Numbered from the stretch's first letter, positions 1-11,469 are shown. The stretch is 64,000 nt of DNA from Priestia aryabhattai (GCF_023715685.1 NZ_JAMBOQ010000002.1:186001-250000), one strand, 5' to 3'. Translations and numbers: made by a program. The notes: generated by a model not told the origin, from the letters alone.

Positions 1-278
1 CCTATTCGTTATTATCACCGGACTTTACGGGAAATCTAGCTACAGCGATTATGGAAGTCCCTCCGATGATGTCTTCATCAGAATTTCCTTTAGCACATAA
101 AGGCGAGGAAGTGGCATACGTCTTAGAAGGGAAAATTAAGGTGTATTTGGACGAAGAAGTTTACGTGTTAGAAAAAGGAGATAGCGTCAAAATCCCTTCG
201 CATTTGAAGCATAAGTGGGAGAATACGTTTGATGAGAAAGCCGTTATTTTATTTTCAGTTACGCCGCCTGTTTTTTAA
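1..278 (+). CDS. Cupin-domain protein, C-terminal part (probable XRE-cupin regulator)
   Basis: The frame is open from base 3, so the gene begins outside the window; the ATG at 51 is internal. The visible 91 residues form a small beta-barrel cupin: a conserved H-K-G-E-E-V-A-Y-V-L-E-G stretch, then a Gly-Asp-Ser turn and I-P-S-H-L-K-H near the end. This is the usual C-terminal sensor domain of XRE-family regulators that carry an N-terminal helix-turn-helix, but that part is not visible, so a stand-alone cupin is possible. No terminator-like hairpin with a T-run follows the stop. Confidence 0.7.
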   Translation, partial: YSLLSPDFTGNLATAIMEVPPMMSSSEFPLAHKGEEVAYVLEGKIKVYLDEEVYVLEKGDSVKIPSHLKHKWENTFDEKAVILFSVTPPVF

Positions 279-329
279 ACATATTTACGGTTTTCATACT
301 AGTCGTCTTCCTTGTTAGACACTTTTATT

Positions 330-361
330 ATACAAATGTGATAAAACTATCATGTTTGTAT
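330..361. promoter_or_regulatory. Imperfect inverted repeat upstream of bla
   Basis: Two 14-base arms (330-343 and 348-361) match at 12 of 14 positions around the spacer AAAC, with cores ATACAAATGTGATA and TATCATGTTTGTAT. There is no T-run, so it does not look like a terminator for the upstream cupin gene. Its place about 90 bases before the beta-lactamase start makes an operator plausible. The repressor is unknown and no BlaI/BlaR1 pair lies in the window. Confidence 0.35.
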
Positions 362-449
362 GTGTAAAAAATTGATAAAATAGCATTGTTGGTAATCTCT
401 ACCTAAGAAAATACATACTAAATACTTTTTTGAAAGGTGTTGGCTGGTA

Positions 450-1382
450 ATGAAGATATGGAAAAACATGTTTCGTACCTCAAAGCTCAAAAAAATGATG
501 CCTGCAGTCCTTCTGTCGTGTGCAGCGACTGTAGGCTTTTCAAGCAGCGGGGTACAGGCTGAAACGCTGAAGTGTCAAAAACAAGAAACCATGAGTGATC
601 GAGAGTTTGCTAAGCTTGAAGAAAAATATGATGCTAACCTTGGCATTTATGCATTAGATACCGGTACAAATAAAACGGTAACGTATCACCCGGACGAGCG
701 TTTTGCTTATACGTCTACTCATAAGGCTCTCGCTGTCGGTGCACTTTTACAGCAGAAGTCAATAGAAGACCTTAACGAGCGAATCTTTTATACGCGTGAT
801 GACCTTGTGAACTATAATCCAATTACAGAAAAACATGTTGATACAGGCATGACGCTTAGAGAAATTGCGGATGCATCGCTTCGCTACAGTGACAATACGG
901 CAGGGAATTTGATTCTGCAGCAGCTGGGAGGACCGGACGGATTTAAAGAAGCTTTAGAAAAAATAGGAGATGATGTGACGCTGCCTGAGCGATTTGAACC
1001 GGATTTAAATGAAGTGAATCCAGGAGAAATCCACGATACAAGTACAGCGAGAGCATTGGCTACAAGTCTTCAAACGTATGTACTTGGACAAGCACTTCCT
1101 GCGGAAAAGCGTGAACTTCTAACGGATTGGATGAAACGAAATACGACAGGGGATGCATTAATACGAGCGGGCGTGCCGAAAAGCTGGAGAGTAGCCGATA
1201 AGACAGGCGCAGGCTCATACGCGACGCGAAATGATATCGCCATCCTTTGGCCCCGAAAAGGAGAGCCAATTGTTCTTGCGATTCTTTCCAATCGTAGGGA
1301 AAAAGATGCTGAGTATAATGATAAACTGATTGCAGAAGCGGCAAAACAAGCAGTCAAGGCTCTTAGAGTCACTCATAAATAG
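450..1382 (+). CDS. bla: Class A beta-lactamase
   Basis: Hydrolyses beta-lactam antibiotics outside the membrane. All class A motifs are present: S89-T-H-K92 (catalytic serine and lysine), S147-D-N149, E183-P-D-L-N187 in the omega loop and K251-T-G253. Length (310 residues) is normal for the family. The N-terminus has a basic stretch, a hydrophobic core and then two possible processing sites: a lipobox-like L-L-S-C around residue 23, as in lipoprotein penicillinases, or a type I site after V-Q-A at residue 38. The ATG at 450 follows GAAAGGTG at a suitable distance. It appears monocistronic, with a terminator at 1433-1468. No sensor/repressor gene is adjacent, so expression is either constitutive or regulated from elsewhere. 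Confidence 0.95.
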   Translation: MKIWKNMFRTSKLKKMMPAVLLSCAATVGFSSSGVQAETLKCQKQETMSDREFAKLEEKYDANLGIYALDTGTNKTVTYHPDERFAYTSTHKALAVGALLQQKSIEDLNERIFYTRDDLVNYNPITEKHVDTGMTLREIADASLRYSDNTAGNLILQQLGGPDGFKEALEKIGDDVTLPERFEPDLNEVNPGEIHDTSTARALATSLQTYVLGQALPAEKRELLTDWMKRNTTGDALIRAGVPKSWRVADKTGAGSYATRNDIAILWPRKGEPIVLAILSNRREKDAEYNDKLIAEAAKQAVKALRVTHK

Positions 1383-1432
1383 AAGTCGAGACAAAGACTA
1401 CATCGCCTGTGAAAAATGAATACTAGTTAATT

Positions 1433-1468
1433 AATCCAAGCGCTTATAATAAGCGCTTGGATTTTTTT
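1433..1468 (+). terminator. Intrinsic terminator of bla
   Basis: Perfect 14-bp stem (1433-1446 with 1450-1463), loop TAA, then a run of T. Confidence 0.9.
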
Positions 1469-1675
1469 ATTGCTATCAACTCTTTTATTCTCCGCTATAA
1501 TGAGCGGAAGCTTCTCTCGAAATTAGTCAAATCGCACAAATTAATATCAGAAAATTCACAATAATTATAATGAACTTGCGGTGAAATTCGTATACACTAT
1601 GTACACGTTAAGTTAACTTACATTCGATGTTAGATGTAAGAGTGAAAACATCATAAAATAGGAGTTGAGTGTATA

Positions 1676-3073
1676 GTGTCTACAAATGCAACAAGTTCCA
1701 TTATAGAAGAGGTACATGCTCATCAAGATACGAGTCTTGATCCGTCACTGAAGCCAAAAGCGGAAGGTGATCGAAAGCTAACTCCCATGTCTTATATGTT
1801 TATGTGGATTGGAGACGGCGTTAATTTAGGAAATATGACGCTTGGCGCTAGCTTGGTAGTAGCAGGTACTGCGGTATTAAATCTTTTTCAAACGTTTGTG
1901 GCAGCGATTATTGCAATTGGTATTATTTCTGCTTTTTTTGTGTTAAATGATAGAATCGGCTACAAGACTGGTATACCGTATGTGATGCAGCTTCGAATGT
2001 CTTTTGGAATAAAAGGATCCGTCATATCGTCTCTTTTACGAGGTATTCCAGCTATCATTTGGTATGGTTTTCAAAGCTGGACAGGAGGCACAGCTTTAAA
2101 TGAAATTGGAAAAATTGTGAGCAAAGGGTCTTTTGACAATCTTGTTCTTTGTTTTATTATTATTCAATTGCTGCAAATTGTGCTTTCATTGTACAGCTTC
2201 CACGCGGTTAAATGGGTAGAGATGCTTGCTTCTATCATCATATTGCTTGGTCTTGTTTATGTATTTGGTGTTCTTTTAACTTCTCATAGTGAAGTAGTAG
2301 GGGATAAGTGGGTACATACAAAAGGTTCATGGGGACTGCCGTTCTTTTCTTTTATTATGATGTTTATGGGGAATTATGCGGCGATTTTTCTAAGCGCAGC
2401 CGATTACTCTAGAGAGCTGAAGCCGGGAATTAGCGACACCAAGCGGGGATTTTTATACTTTACGCCCATTATGGTAGCCTACGGATTCGTGCTTACAATC
2501 GGGGCTATGCTTGCTTCCGCCACGGGTATTTCCAATCCTGTTAAAGCGTTCGCGGTTGTAGTCGATAATTCCTATATCACTGTTGCTGTATCGGCATTTA
2601 TTGTGATTGGCGTTATTGCCGTAAATATGGTGGCAAATATTATTCCGCCTACGTATGTCATTACGCTGCTGACAAAAGTAAATTATAAAGTGGCGGTTAC
2701 CATCACCGGACTGCTTGCATTTTGCTCGTTCCCTTGGGTGCTTGTTCAGGATTCATCAGCTGCAGGTCTTGGGTTGTTCATTTTGATTTACTCTGCTTTT
2801 TTAGGTCCGATTGTTTCTATTTTATTGGTCGATTATTATATTTTACGGAAACAAAGAGTAAATGTAGAGGAATTGTATCAAGAAAAAGGAGCGTTTTCCG
2901 GCTACAATCCGTGTGCCTTGCTTGCGATGCTAATCGGTGCTGGTGCTGCGTTTATCGAAGTCGATTTAGGCTGGATTATAGGAGTGGTAGTTGCAGGAGT
3001 CGCATATATTCTTTTGACGAAATTCGCTTTTAAACATTCAAAATTTAAAAAAGGAACCATCTTTGAACAATAA
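1676..3073 (+). CDS. NCS1-family nucleobase/allantoin-type permease
   Basis: A 465-residue membrane protein with about 12 hydrophobic segments. The cytosolic N-terminus is followed by M-W-I-G-D-G-V-N-L-G-N around residues 43-53 and a G-I-P-A-I-I-W-Y-G-F-Q-S-W motif, both typical of the purine-cytosine permease / allantoin permease (NCS1) family. Such proteins are cation symporters for cytosine, purines, hydantoins or allantoin; the substrate cannot be read from the sequence. Start is GTG at 1676, preceded by AGGAG at a good distance. No catabolic gene for these substrates is adjacent, so it stands alone as a transport unit ending in the terminator at 3087-3115. Confidence 0.85.
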   Translation: MSTNATSSIIEEVHAHQDTSLDPSLKPKAEGDRKLTPMSYMFMWIGDGVNLGNMTLGASLVVAGTAVLNLFQTFVAAIIAIGIISAFFVLNDRIGYKTGIPYVMQLRMSFGIKGSVISSLLRGIPAIIWYGFQSWTGGTALNEIGKIVSKGSFDNLVLCFIIIQLLQIVLSLYSFHAVKWVEMLASIIILLGLVYVFGVLLTSHSEVVGDKWVHTKGSWGLPFFSFIMMFMGNYAAIFLSAADYSRELKPGISDTKRGFLYFTPIMVAYGFVLTIGAMLASATGISNPVKAFAVVVDNSYITVAVSAFIVIGVIAVNMVANIIPPTYVITLLTKVNYKVAVTITGLLAFCSFPWVLVQDSSAAGLGLFILIYSAFLGPIVSILLVDYYILRKQRVNVEELYQEKGAFSGYNPCALLAMLIGAGAAFIEVDLGWIIGVVVAGVAYILLTKFAFKHSKFKKGTIFEQ

Positions 3074-3086
3074 TATCCAAGAGATA

Positions 3087-3115
3087 AAAGCCTTTGCTTG
3101 CTGCAAAGGCTTTTT
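3087..3115 (+). terminator. Intrinsic terminator of the NCS1 permease gene
   Basis: 11-bp stem AAAGCCTTTGC / GCAAAGGCTTT, loop TTGCT, then T-run. Confidence 0.88.
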
Positions 3116-3280
3116 GTATGTCATCTATCGCATCAAGAACGTGATTAAAACTCTTTGTCTAGTTCCCAAAAGAAGTGGGTAAAGTAAATAAGAGTAAAAA
3201 GTTTCCTCTATATGGATTGCTTTTAACAGGAGCGCATCTAATGTATCGCATCAATCATATCTTAAAGGAGAGGGCAGAGT

Positions 3281-3430
3281 ATGTATGAATTTAGAGTGTA
3301 TACTCTTCGAGATGGAAGCGAAAAGGTAATCAAAACGCTAAAACATGAATCGTTTGCTGATGAAATTCAACGAGCGGGAATTAAGCAAACAGAAATTGCT
3401 CAAACACAGCTGGTAGACAAACCGAGATAA
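3281..3430 (+). CDS. Small protein of unknown function (49 aa)
   Basis: A short frame with a strong AAAGGAG 11 bases before ATG 3281. The product begins M-Y-E-F-R-V-Y-T-L-R-D-G and contains a charged helix (K-H-E-S-F-A-D-E-I-Q-R); there is no signal peptide or membrane segment. I do not recognise the family. A GGGTAA about 100 bases upstream (3176-3181) could be a SigB -10, but the -35 is not convincing. It sits between two clear terminators, so it would be its own transcript. Confidence 0.6.
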   Translation: MYEFRVYTLRDGSEKVIKTLKHESFADEIQRAGIKQTEIAQTQLVDKPR

Positions 3431-3461
3431 CGTATTTGCATTTATTTTTACCCATTTCTAA

Positions 3462-3505
3462 AAAAAGCCGGATTTCTGTGTCTTTACACAGGAATCCGGC
3501 TTTTT
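3462..3505. terminator. Bidirectional terminator
   Basis: Stem GCCGGATTTCTGTG / CACAGGAATCCGGC (3467-3480 with 3487-3500, one G-T pair), flanked by A-run and T-run. It can end both the small gene at 3281 and the bgl operon arriving from the right. Confidence 0.88.
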
Positions 3506-3513
3506 CTAATTTC

Positions 3514-6850
<3,337 letters not shown>

Positions 6851-6869
6851 ATGTTCAACCCCCTTGTTG

Positions 6870-6884
6870 AGTATACGCTTTCAG
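6870..6884 (-). promoter_or_regulatory. Catabolite-responsive element (cre)
   Basis: On the minus strand the sequence CTGAAAGCGTATACT matches the cre consensus WTGNAANCGNWNNCW at every position except the first. It lies at the -10/start point of the bgl promoter, where CcpA binding would block transcription. Confidence 0.75.
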
Positions 6885-6911
6885 TATAATTGTACCGATA
6901 CAATTTATCAA
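6883..6911 (-). promoter_or_regulatory. SigA-type promoter of bglP-bglA
   Basis: Minus strand TTGATA, a 17-base spacer and TATACT. The spacer (6889-6905) is almost entirely filled by the palindromic operator. Confidence 0.85.
6888..6905. promoter_or_regulatory. Operator for the GntR/UTRA regulator
   Basis: Perfect inverted repeat AATTGTA-CCGA-TACAATT in the bgl promoter spacer. The TTGTA-N4-TACAA form resembles the sites of TreR-like GntR/UTRA repressors. The divergent GntR gene is the obvious candidate to bind it. Confidence 0.75.
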
Positions 6912-7018
6912 TACCCAAATAAAATAATAATCAATAAATAATTTAAGTTTATGGTGTGGAGTTAGATTATGGTATAATCGTGTTATTCTTGAGACAAATT
7001 CAGTAAAGAGGTATAGCT

Positions 7019-7729
7019 ATGATTAAATACCAACAAATTGCAATTGAAATTGAAACCTATATTGAAAACCATGAGCTTCAGCAAGGAGACAAGCTGCCGG
7101 TATTAGAAACGCTGATGGCACAATTTGAGGCGAGTAAAAGTACGGTAACAAAGGCCTTAGATTTATTGGAGAAAAAAGGCGTTGTTTTTCAAGTCAGAGG
7201 AAGCGGCATTTTTGTCCGACGCCATAAACGAAAAGGATATATCGGTTTGCTTTCCAATCAAGGATTTACAAGTGAACTTGAAGATTTTAATTTAACATCG
7301 GAAGTGATTGAGCTAGATGTACGAAAGCCGACGCAAGAAGCCGCGTTAAATTTAAACATAGAAGAAAATAGCGACGTCTATTATGTGAAGAGAGTACGGT
7401 ATATTAACGGCCAGACGCTGTGTCTAGAAGAATCGTTTTATAATAAATCCATCATTACATACTTAAATAACGAAATTGTTTCGGAGTCTATTTTTCATTA
7501 CATTAAAGAAGGACTCGGCTTAAAAATCGGGTTTTCTGATCTATATCTTCACGTCGGCAAGCTGAACAGAGAAGAAGCAAAGTACTTAGGATTAAAAGAA
7601 GGCGACCCTAAATTATTTATTGAAACACTCTTTCACTTAGCCAACGGACAGCCGTTTGACTTTTCAAAAGTAACGTACAACTATGAGCAGTCTCAGTTCT
7701 TTTTACAAGCAACAAGTCACGTTTTATAA
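7019..7729 (+). CDS. GntR-family repressor with UTRA ligand domain
   Basis: 236 residues. The N-terminal winged helix-turn-helix (about 1-70) has P-V-L-E-T-L-M-A-Q-F-E-A-S-K-S-T-V-T-K-A-L and G-S-G-I-F-V-R. The C-terminal UTRA domain (about 85-230) has D-V-Y-Y-V-K-R-V-R and L-C-L-E-E-S-F-Y. Members such as TreR and GmuR sense phosphorylated sugars. It is divergent from bglP-bglA, with a 168-base gap holding a palindromic operator in the bgl promoter, so it most likely represses that operon and is released by a phospho-beta-glucoside. A TATAAT at 6973-6978 may be its own -10; AAAGAG precedes the ATG. Confidence 0.88.
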   Translation: MIKYQQIAIEIETYIENHELQQGDKLPVLETLMAQFEASKSTVTKALDLLEKKGVVFQVRGSGIFVRRHKRKGYIGLLSNQGFTSELEDFNLTSEVIELDVRKPTQEAALNLNIEENSDVYYVKRVRYINGQTLCLEESFYNKSIITYLNNEIVSESIFHYIKEGLGLKIGFSDLYLHVGKLNREEAKYLGLKEGDPKLFIETLFHLANGQPFDFSKVTYNYEQSQFFLQATSHVL

Positions 7730-7730
7730 A

Positions 7731-7781
7731 AAAAGTGCCCGCCTCTCAATTAGTAAGGAACGAGAGGTAGGCACTTTTTTA
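7731..7781 (+). terminator. Intrinsic terminator of the GntR gene
   Basis: Long imperfect stem AAAAGTGCCCGCCTCTC / GAGAGGTAGGCACTTTT followed by T-run. Confidence 0.85.
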
Positions 7782-7795
7782 ACTTCATTTTCCGA

Positions 7796-8086
7796 ATGGA
7801 AATAGGAAAAAAGATAAATATTATAATAAATAGGAAATTGATATACGATAAAATGGTTACAGGGTTTATAGAGATAGGGAAAAGAAGGGCTAAGCTGAAA
7901 AAGATGCTGAGTTATCTTATTCCAATGCTTTTTATATTTGGGCTGCTTTCTATGAATTTATTTCAGCCGACTAAAGGCGATTTTATCGCTGTAGGTGTGA
8001 TATCAATTCTTGCAGGTGCCGTGATTGGTTTTGTAATTAACATAGGTTGTGCAGTATTAAAAGTAGTCAAAAATAAGATGGAGTAA
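7796..8086 (+). CDS. Small two-helix membrane protein, start uncertain
   Basis: The frame gives up to 96 residues with a basic N-terminal half (K-R-R-A-K-L-K-K) and two hydrophobic helices around residues 40-57 and 65-85, ending K-V-V-K-N-K-M-E. The ATG at 7796 has no visible ribosome binding site and lies close behind a terminator; a later in-frame ATG is possible. No family recognised. It is followed 14 bases later by the acetyltransferase gene, with which it may be co-transcribed. Confidence 0.5.
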   Translation: MEIGKKINIIINRKLIYDKMVTGFIEIGKRRAKLKKMLSYLIPMLFIFGLLSMNLFQPTKGDFIAVGVISILAGAVIGFVINIGCAVLKVVKNKME

Positions 8087-8109
8087 ACTGATTCAAGGCG
8101 GTGGAGTTT

Positions 8110-8601
8110 TTGAGCGAAAGTATCATTATTAAGCCATATGCTAGCAAGTATCAACAAGAAGTAGTGGATTTAATTCTTCATATTCAGCAGCAAGAATATC
8201 ACATTCCAATAACGGAGAAAGATCAGCCTGATTTGTTTGAAACCGAAAGCTTTTACCAACAGGGAAACGGAAACTTTTGGGTGGCTCTTTGCAACGAAAA
8301 AGTAGTAGGAACCGTAGCTTTAGTAGATATTGGAAGCAATCAAGTAGCGCTACGAAAGATGTTTGTAGCAAAACCTTATAGAGGAGCGACCTTTAAAACG
8401 GCTCAGCGCTTACTGCATACGGCCATCGAGTGGGCAAAAGAGCAAGAAGTGGAAGGGATATACTTGGGAACCACATTACAATTTAAGGCTGCGCATCGAT
8501 TTTATGAAAAGAACGGCTTTCAAAGCATAGCGGAAGAAAAGCTGCCTGCGAATTTCCCGGTGATGAACGTAGATAAAAAGTTTTATACATATAAGCTATA
8601 A
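8110..8601 (+). CDS. GNAT-family N-acetyltransferase
   Basis: About 163 residues with the GNAT fold: F-W-V-A-L-C-N-E-K-V-V-G-T-V-A-L (beta strands 2-4), an acetyl-CoA loop around K-P-Y-R-G-A-T-F-K-T-A-Q-R-L-L, and the C-terminal A-A-H-R-F-Y-E-K-N-G-F-Q. Substrate not predictable. The longest frame starts at GTG 8101, but the AAGGCGG at 8095-8101 fits the TTG at 8110 better. Transcription ends at the bidirectional hairpin 8647-8680. Confidence 0.85.
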   Translation: MSESIIIKPYASKYQQEVVDLILHIQQQEYHIPITEKDQPDLFETESFYQQGNGNFWVALCNEKVVGTVALVDIGSNQVALRKMFVAKPYRGATFKTAQRLLHTAIEWAKEQEVEGIYLGTTLQFKAAHRFYEKNGFQSIAEEKLPANFPVMNVDKKFYTYKL

Positions 8602-8646
8602 AGTGAGCCAATTATGCTCATAAAGGAACGCATTTGATTTAGAAAC

Positions 8647-8680
8647 AAAAGCCGCTAGATTCAAGAACCTAGCGGCTTTT
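8647..8680. terminator. Bidirectional terminator
   Basis: 12-bp perfect stem AAAAGCCGCTAG / CTAGCGGCTTTT between the convergent acetyltransferase and EamA genes. Confidence 0.9.
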
Positions 8681-9572
8681 ACTTTGGCAATGTCTCTTGA
8701 TAGTGAACTCTTTTTCTTAATAGTAAATCGTCTAACTGAGCAATTAAAATCCCCGCGATCACAATAGTAGAACCAATCAGTTCTTTAAACGTAAACAGTT
8801 CATGCAAAAAGAGAACGGCAAACAGCGCAGCAAAAATAGGCTCTGTTGCAAAAATAAGGCCTGTGTGAGTAGGCGTTGTGTAGCGCTGCGCAATGGCTTG
8901 ACAAATGAATCCAATCGCGCTGCAAAGAACGCCAAGACCTAAAATGGCAATCCATGATGATAAGGTAGTTGGGATGCTCGGGTGTTCAAATAAAAAGCTG
9001 CAAAGGAGTGCAAATACTCCAGCAAACCCTAGCTGTAAAATACCGAGAGCAATTGGGTTTTCGTTTTTTGTAAACGTGCCGGTCAACGTAATATGAATGG
9101 CATAACATAGTGCAGTTCCAATGCAAAGTAAATCACCAGTATTCATATGAAATGAGTGCTTTAAGGTTAAAACACCTATACCGGTTAGGGTAGTGATAAC
9201 TCCAAGTGCAATCGGCCAAGAAGGAAGCTTCTTCACTAACAGGCAGTTGAGCAACGGAACAAAAATGACTGTTAAACTGACAAGAAACCCGGCATTTGAA
9301 GCAGACGTCATGCTGACGCCAAACGTGACAAATGAAAAAACGGAAAACAGTAAAAAACCTAAAATCGCTGATGATAAAATTGTTTTGCGCGTAATTTGTC
9401 GTAAAGGCTTATAGAAAAATAGTCCAGCAATAAAAAAGGCAATCAAGCATCTAAGCGCAATAATGGTAAATGATCCGAGCGAACTCAGCCCCATTTTCAT
9501 AAACACATACGACATGCCCCAAAATACATTTACACCAACCATCATCATATTTGCTCGTGTACGGTAACTCAC
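8679..9572 (-). CDS. EamA/DMT-family exporter
   Basis: A roughly 297-residue protein with ten predicted membrane segments in two five-helix EamA repeats; the first repeat has N-V-F-W-G-M-S-Y-V-F-M-K and the second ends in L-F-T-F-K-E-L-I-G. Such transporters export amino acids or metabolites; the substrate is unknown. The longest frame begins at TTG 9578 immediately behind GGAGGG, which is too close; the GTG at 9572 is spaced correctly. It is divergent from a LysR gene, with a SigA promoter and a 21-base palindrome between them, suggesting that the LysR protein controls it. Confidence 0.85.
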   Translation of the reverse strand: MSYRTRANMMMVGVNVFWGMSYVFMKMGLSSLGSFTIIALRCLIAFFIAGLFFYKPLRQITRKTILSSAILGFLLFSVFSFVTFGVSMTSASNAGFLVSLTVIFVPLLNCLLVKKLPSWPIALGVITTLTGIGVLTLKHSFHMNTGDLLCIGTALCYAIHITLTGTFTKNENPIALGILQLGFAGVFALLCSFLFEHPSIPTTLSSWIAILGLGVLCSAIGFICQAIAQRYTTPTHTGLIFATEPIFAALFAVLFLHELFTFKELIGSTIVIAGILIAQLDDLLLRKRVHYQETLPK

Positions 9573-9619
9573 GTCCAACCCTCCATTGTTTGTGATGTAC
9601 TCACAGTATACAAAGGAAT

Positions 9620-9648
9620 TTGATATTAATAAAATGAATCTTTATAAT
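9620..9648 (+). promoter_or_regulatory. SigA-type promoter of the LysR gene
   Basis: TTGATA, 17-base spacer, TATAAT; a near-consensus promoter. Confidence 0.8.
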
Positions 9649-9652
9649 GATG

Positions 9653-9673
9653 AACATGAATTAAATTCATGTT
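9653..9673. promoter_or_regulatory. 21-base palindrome at the LysR start point
   Basis: Perfect 10-base arms AACATGAATT and AATTCATGTT around a central A. It covers the expected transcription start and ends just before the ribosome binding site, so occupation would fit autorepression by the LysR protein. Confidence 0.6.
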
Positions 9674-9686
9674 AAGGTGGGATAAA

Positions 9687-10559
9687 ATGAGCTTAGTAAA
9701 ATATGAAATATTGAATAAAGTAGCTGAAGTTAAAAGTTTTACAAAAGCGGCAGATGCGCTGGCGCTCACGCAGTCAGCGGTCAGTCATTCCATTACAAAT
9801 CTTGAATCGGAATTTGGATTCCCGCTTGTGAATCGAAACAGATCGGGTATTACCTTAACAACAGAAGGCGAAGCGATGCTTCTTGCCATTCGCAAGGTGC
9901 TTCAAGAAAATGAAAAAGTTCATCAAGAAGCAGCCAGTCTGTTAGGTCTTGCAAAAGGAACAATTAAAATTGGCATTTTTAAGAGCGTGTCGACCAAGTG
10001 GCTTCCTGAAATTATTCAGCTGATGGAAAAAAACTACCCGGCGATCCAAATTCAGCTCAAAGAAGGCGATTATCTTGAAATTGAACAGTGGCTGCTAAGC
10101 GGCGAAATAGACTGCGGTTTTATTAACATTACGCATTCAAGTCAATTTCACATTATTCATTTAAAAAAAGATCGACTGCTGTGCGTCGTATCAAATCAAA
10201 GTGCTTTATATCATCAAAAAACCGTTCACTTTGAAGATTTAGAGAAAGAACCGTTTATTATGCCGACGTACGGAGGATATCATGATATTAAGCAATTGTT
10301 TGAAGAACGCGGCATTCAGCCTGAAATTCGCTTTGAATTAATGGATGAAAGTGCTATTTTATCGATGATTACGCATCACTTAGGGATTAGTATTTTACCT
10401 GAAATGCTTCTGGATTCCATCCCGGGAGAGCTGCGTGCCATTCCGTTTCAAGTGGACAGCTACCGCTCAATTGGCCTAGCTACTCGTTATCACCTCTCAC
10501 CTGCAGCCAAAAAATTTGCTGAAACAACACAAGCGTGGCTACAGAATTCAGACAAGTAA
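9687..10559 (+). CDS. LysR-family transcriptional regulator
   Basis: 290 residues from the ATG at 9687, chosen because AAGGTGGG sits 5-6 bases before it; the ATG at 9669 lies inside the palindrome. The N-terminal helix-turn-helix has V-K-S-F-T-K-A-A-D-A-L-A-L-T-Q-S-A-V-S-H-S-I. The effector domain starts near residue 90. Divergent LysR/EamA pairs commonly control export of an amino acid or toxic metabolite. The shared 21-base palindrome is the probable binding site. Confidence 0.88.
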   Translation: MSLVKYEILNKVAEVKSFTKAADALALTQSAVSHSITNLESEFGFPLVNRNRSGITLTTEGEAMLLAIRKVLQENEKVHQEAASLLGLAKGTIKIGIFKSVSTKWLPEIIQLMEKNYPAIQIQLKEGDYLEIEQWLLSGEIDCGFINITHSSQFHIIHLKKDRLLCVVSNQSALYHQKTVHFEDLEKEPFIMPTYGGYHDIKQLFEERGIQPEIRFELMDESAILSMITHHLGISILPEMLLDSIPGELRAIPFQVDSYRSIGLATRYHLSPAAKKFAETTQAWLQNSDK

Positions 10560-10625
10560 GAGGGCATTTATAGACCAAAAATGGACAATTCATAAGACCT
10601 TTAGGAACTAAGAGCATCTTTGTGC

Positions 10626-10631
10626 TATAAT
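10626..10631 (+). promoter_or_regulatory. Probable -10 box of fabI
   Basis: TATAAT in a GC-T-A-T-A-A-T context; the matching -35 is weak, which would fit regulated transcription. Expected start about 10638. Confidence 0.5.
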
Positions 10632-10649
10632 AAAGCTATACAATTACCT

Positions 10650-10679
10650 ATTAGTCATCATTGATGACTAATTTTTTTT
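10650..10679 (+). promoter_or_regulatory. Palindrome plus T-tract before fabI
   Basis: A perfect 11-bp inverted repeat (ATTAGTCATCA / TGATGACTAAT, centre 10661) is followed by eight T and then the GGAGG of fabI. In RNA this is a terminator-shaped hairpin in the leader. The outer TTAGT...ACTAA also recalls the FapR operator of lipid genes, but the distance between half-sites is longer than in known FapR boxes. Confidence 0.6.
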
Positions 10680-10689
10680 GGAGGATAAT

Positions 10690-11469
10690 ATGGAAGATTT
10701 ATTACAATTAAAGAACAAGAACATTGTTATTATGGGAGTTGCCAACGACAGAAGTATTGCTTGGGGTGTTGCAAAAGCCCTTCATCAAGTAGGAGCAAAC
10801 TTAATTTTTACATACCGTAAAGAACGTTCACTAGGAAAATTGAACAAGCTGCTAGAAAAAAATGAAATTCAAGCAACATTAATTGCAGAATGTGACGTGA
10901 ACAGCGACGAAAGCATTGAAGCAGCTTTCAAAAAAATCGGAGAAGAAGCAGGCACAGTTCACGGAGTTATTCACTCTATTGCGTTTGCTCACTCAGAAGA
11001 TTTGAACGGCGAGTTTATTAATACATCAAGAAGCGGATATGCATTTGCTCAAGATACAAGTGCTTATTCATTTATCGCTGTAGCGAAAGCAGCAAAACCT
11101 CTTATGACAGAAGGCGGTTCTCTTGTAGCGATGAGCTATCTTGGTGCAGAACGTGCAGTTGAAGGCTATAACGTAATGGGCGTAGCGAAAGCAGCACTTG
11201 AGTCTTCAGTGAAATACTTAGCATTAGACTTAGGGAAAGACAATATCCGCGTAAATGCTATTTCAGCAGGTCCAATTCGTACGCTTGCAGCGAAAGGCAT
11301 TTCTGACTTTAACCAAATTCTTCACAAAGTTGAAGAAACAGCACCTCTTAAACGAAACGTAACGCAAGCAGAAGTTGGCGACATGACGGTTGTATTACTG
11401 AGCCATCTTTCACGCGGCGTAACTGGAGAAATCGTACACGTAGACGCTGGTTACAATATTGTTGGTTAA
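10690..11469 (+). CDS. fabI: Enoyl-[acyl-carrier-protein] reductase [NADH]
   Basis: Catalyses the last reductive step of each fatty-acid elongation cycle. It is a short-chain dehydrogenase fold with the FabI-type nucleotide motif G-V-A-N-D-R-S-I-A-W-G (from about residue 16) and the catalytic Y160-x6-K167 in G-Y-N-V-M-G-V-A-K. Length 259 matches Bacillus FabI (about 258). The frame extends 12 bases upstream, but the GGAGG fits only ATG 10690. It is monocistronic with a terminator at 11475-11506. A palindrome with T-tract in the leader suggests control by attenuation or a lipid regulator. Confidence 0.95.
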   Translation: MEDLLQLKNKNIVIMGVANDRSIAWGVAKALHQVGANLIFTYRKERSLGKLNKLLEKNEIQATLIAECDVNSDESIEAAFKKIGEEAGTVHGVIHSIAFAHSEDLNGEFINTSRSGYAFAQDTSAYSFIAVAKAAKPLMTEGGSLVAMSYLGAERAVEGYNVMGVAKAALESSVKYLALDLGKDNIRVNAISAGPIRTLAAKGISDFNQILHKVEETAPLKRNVTQAEVGDMTVVLLSHLSRGVTGEIVHVDAGYNIVG

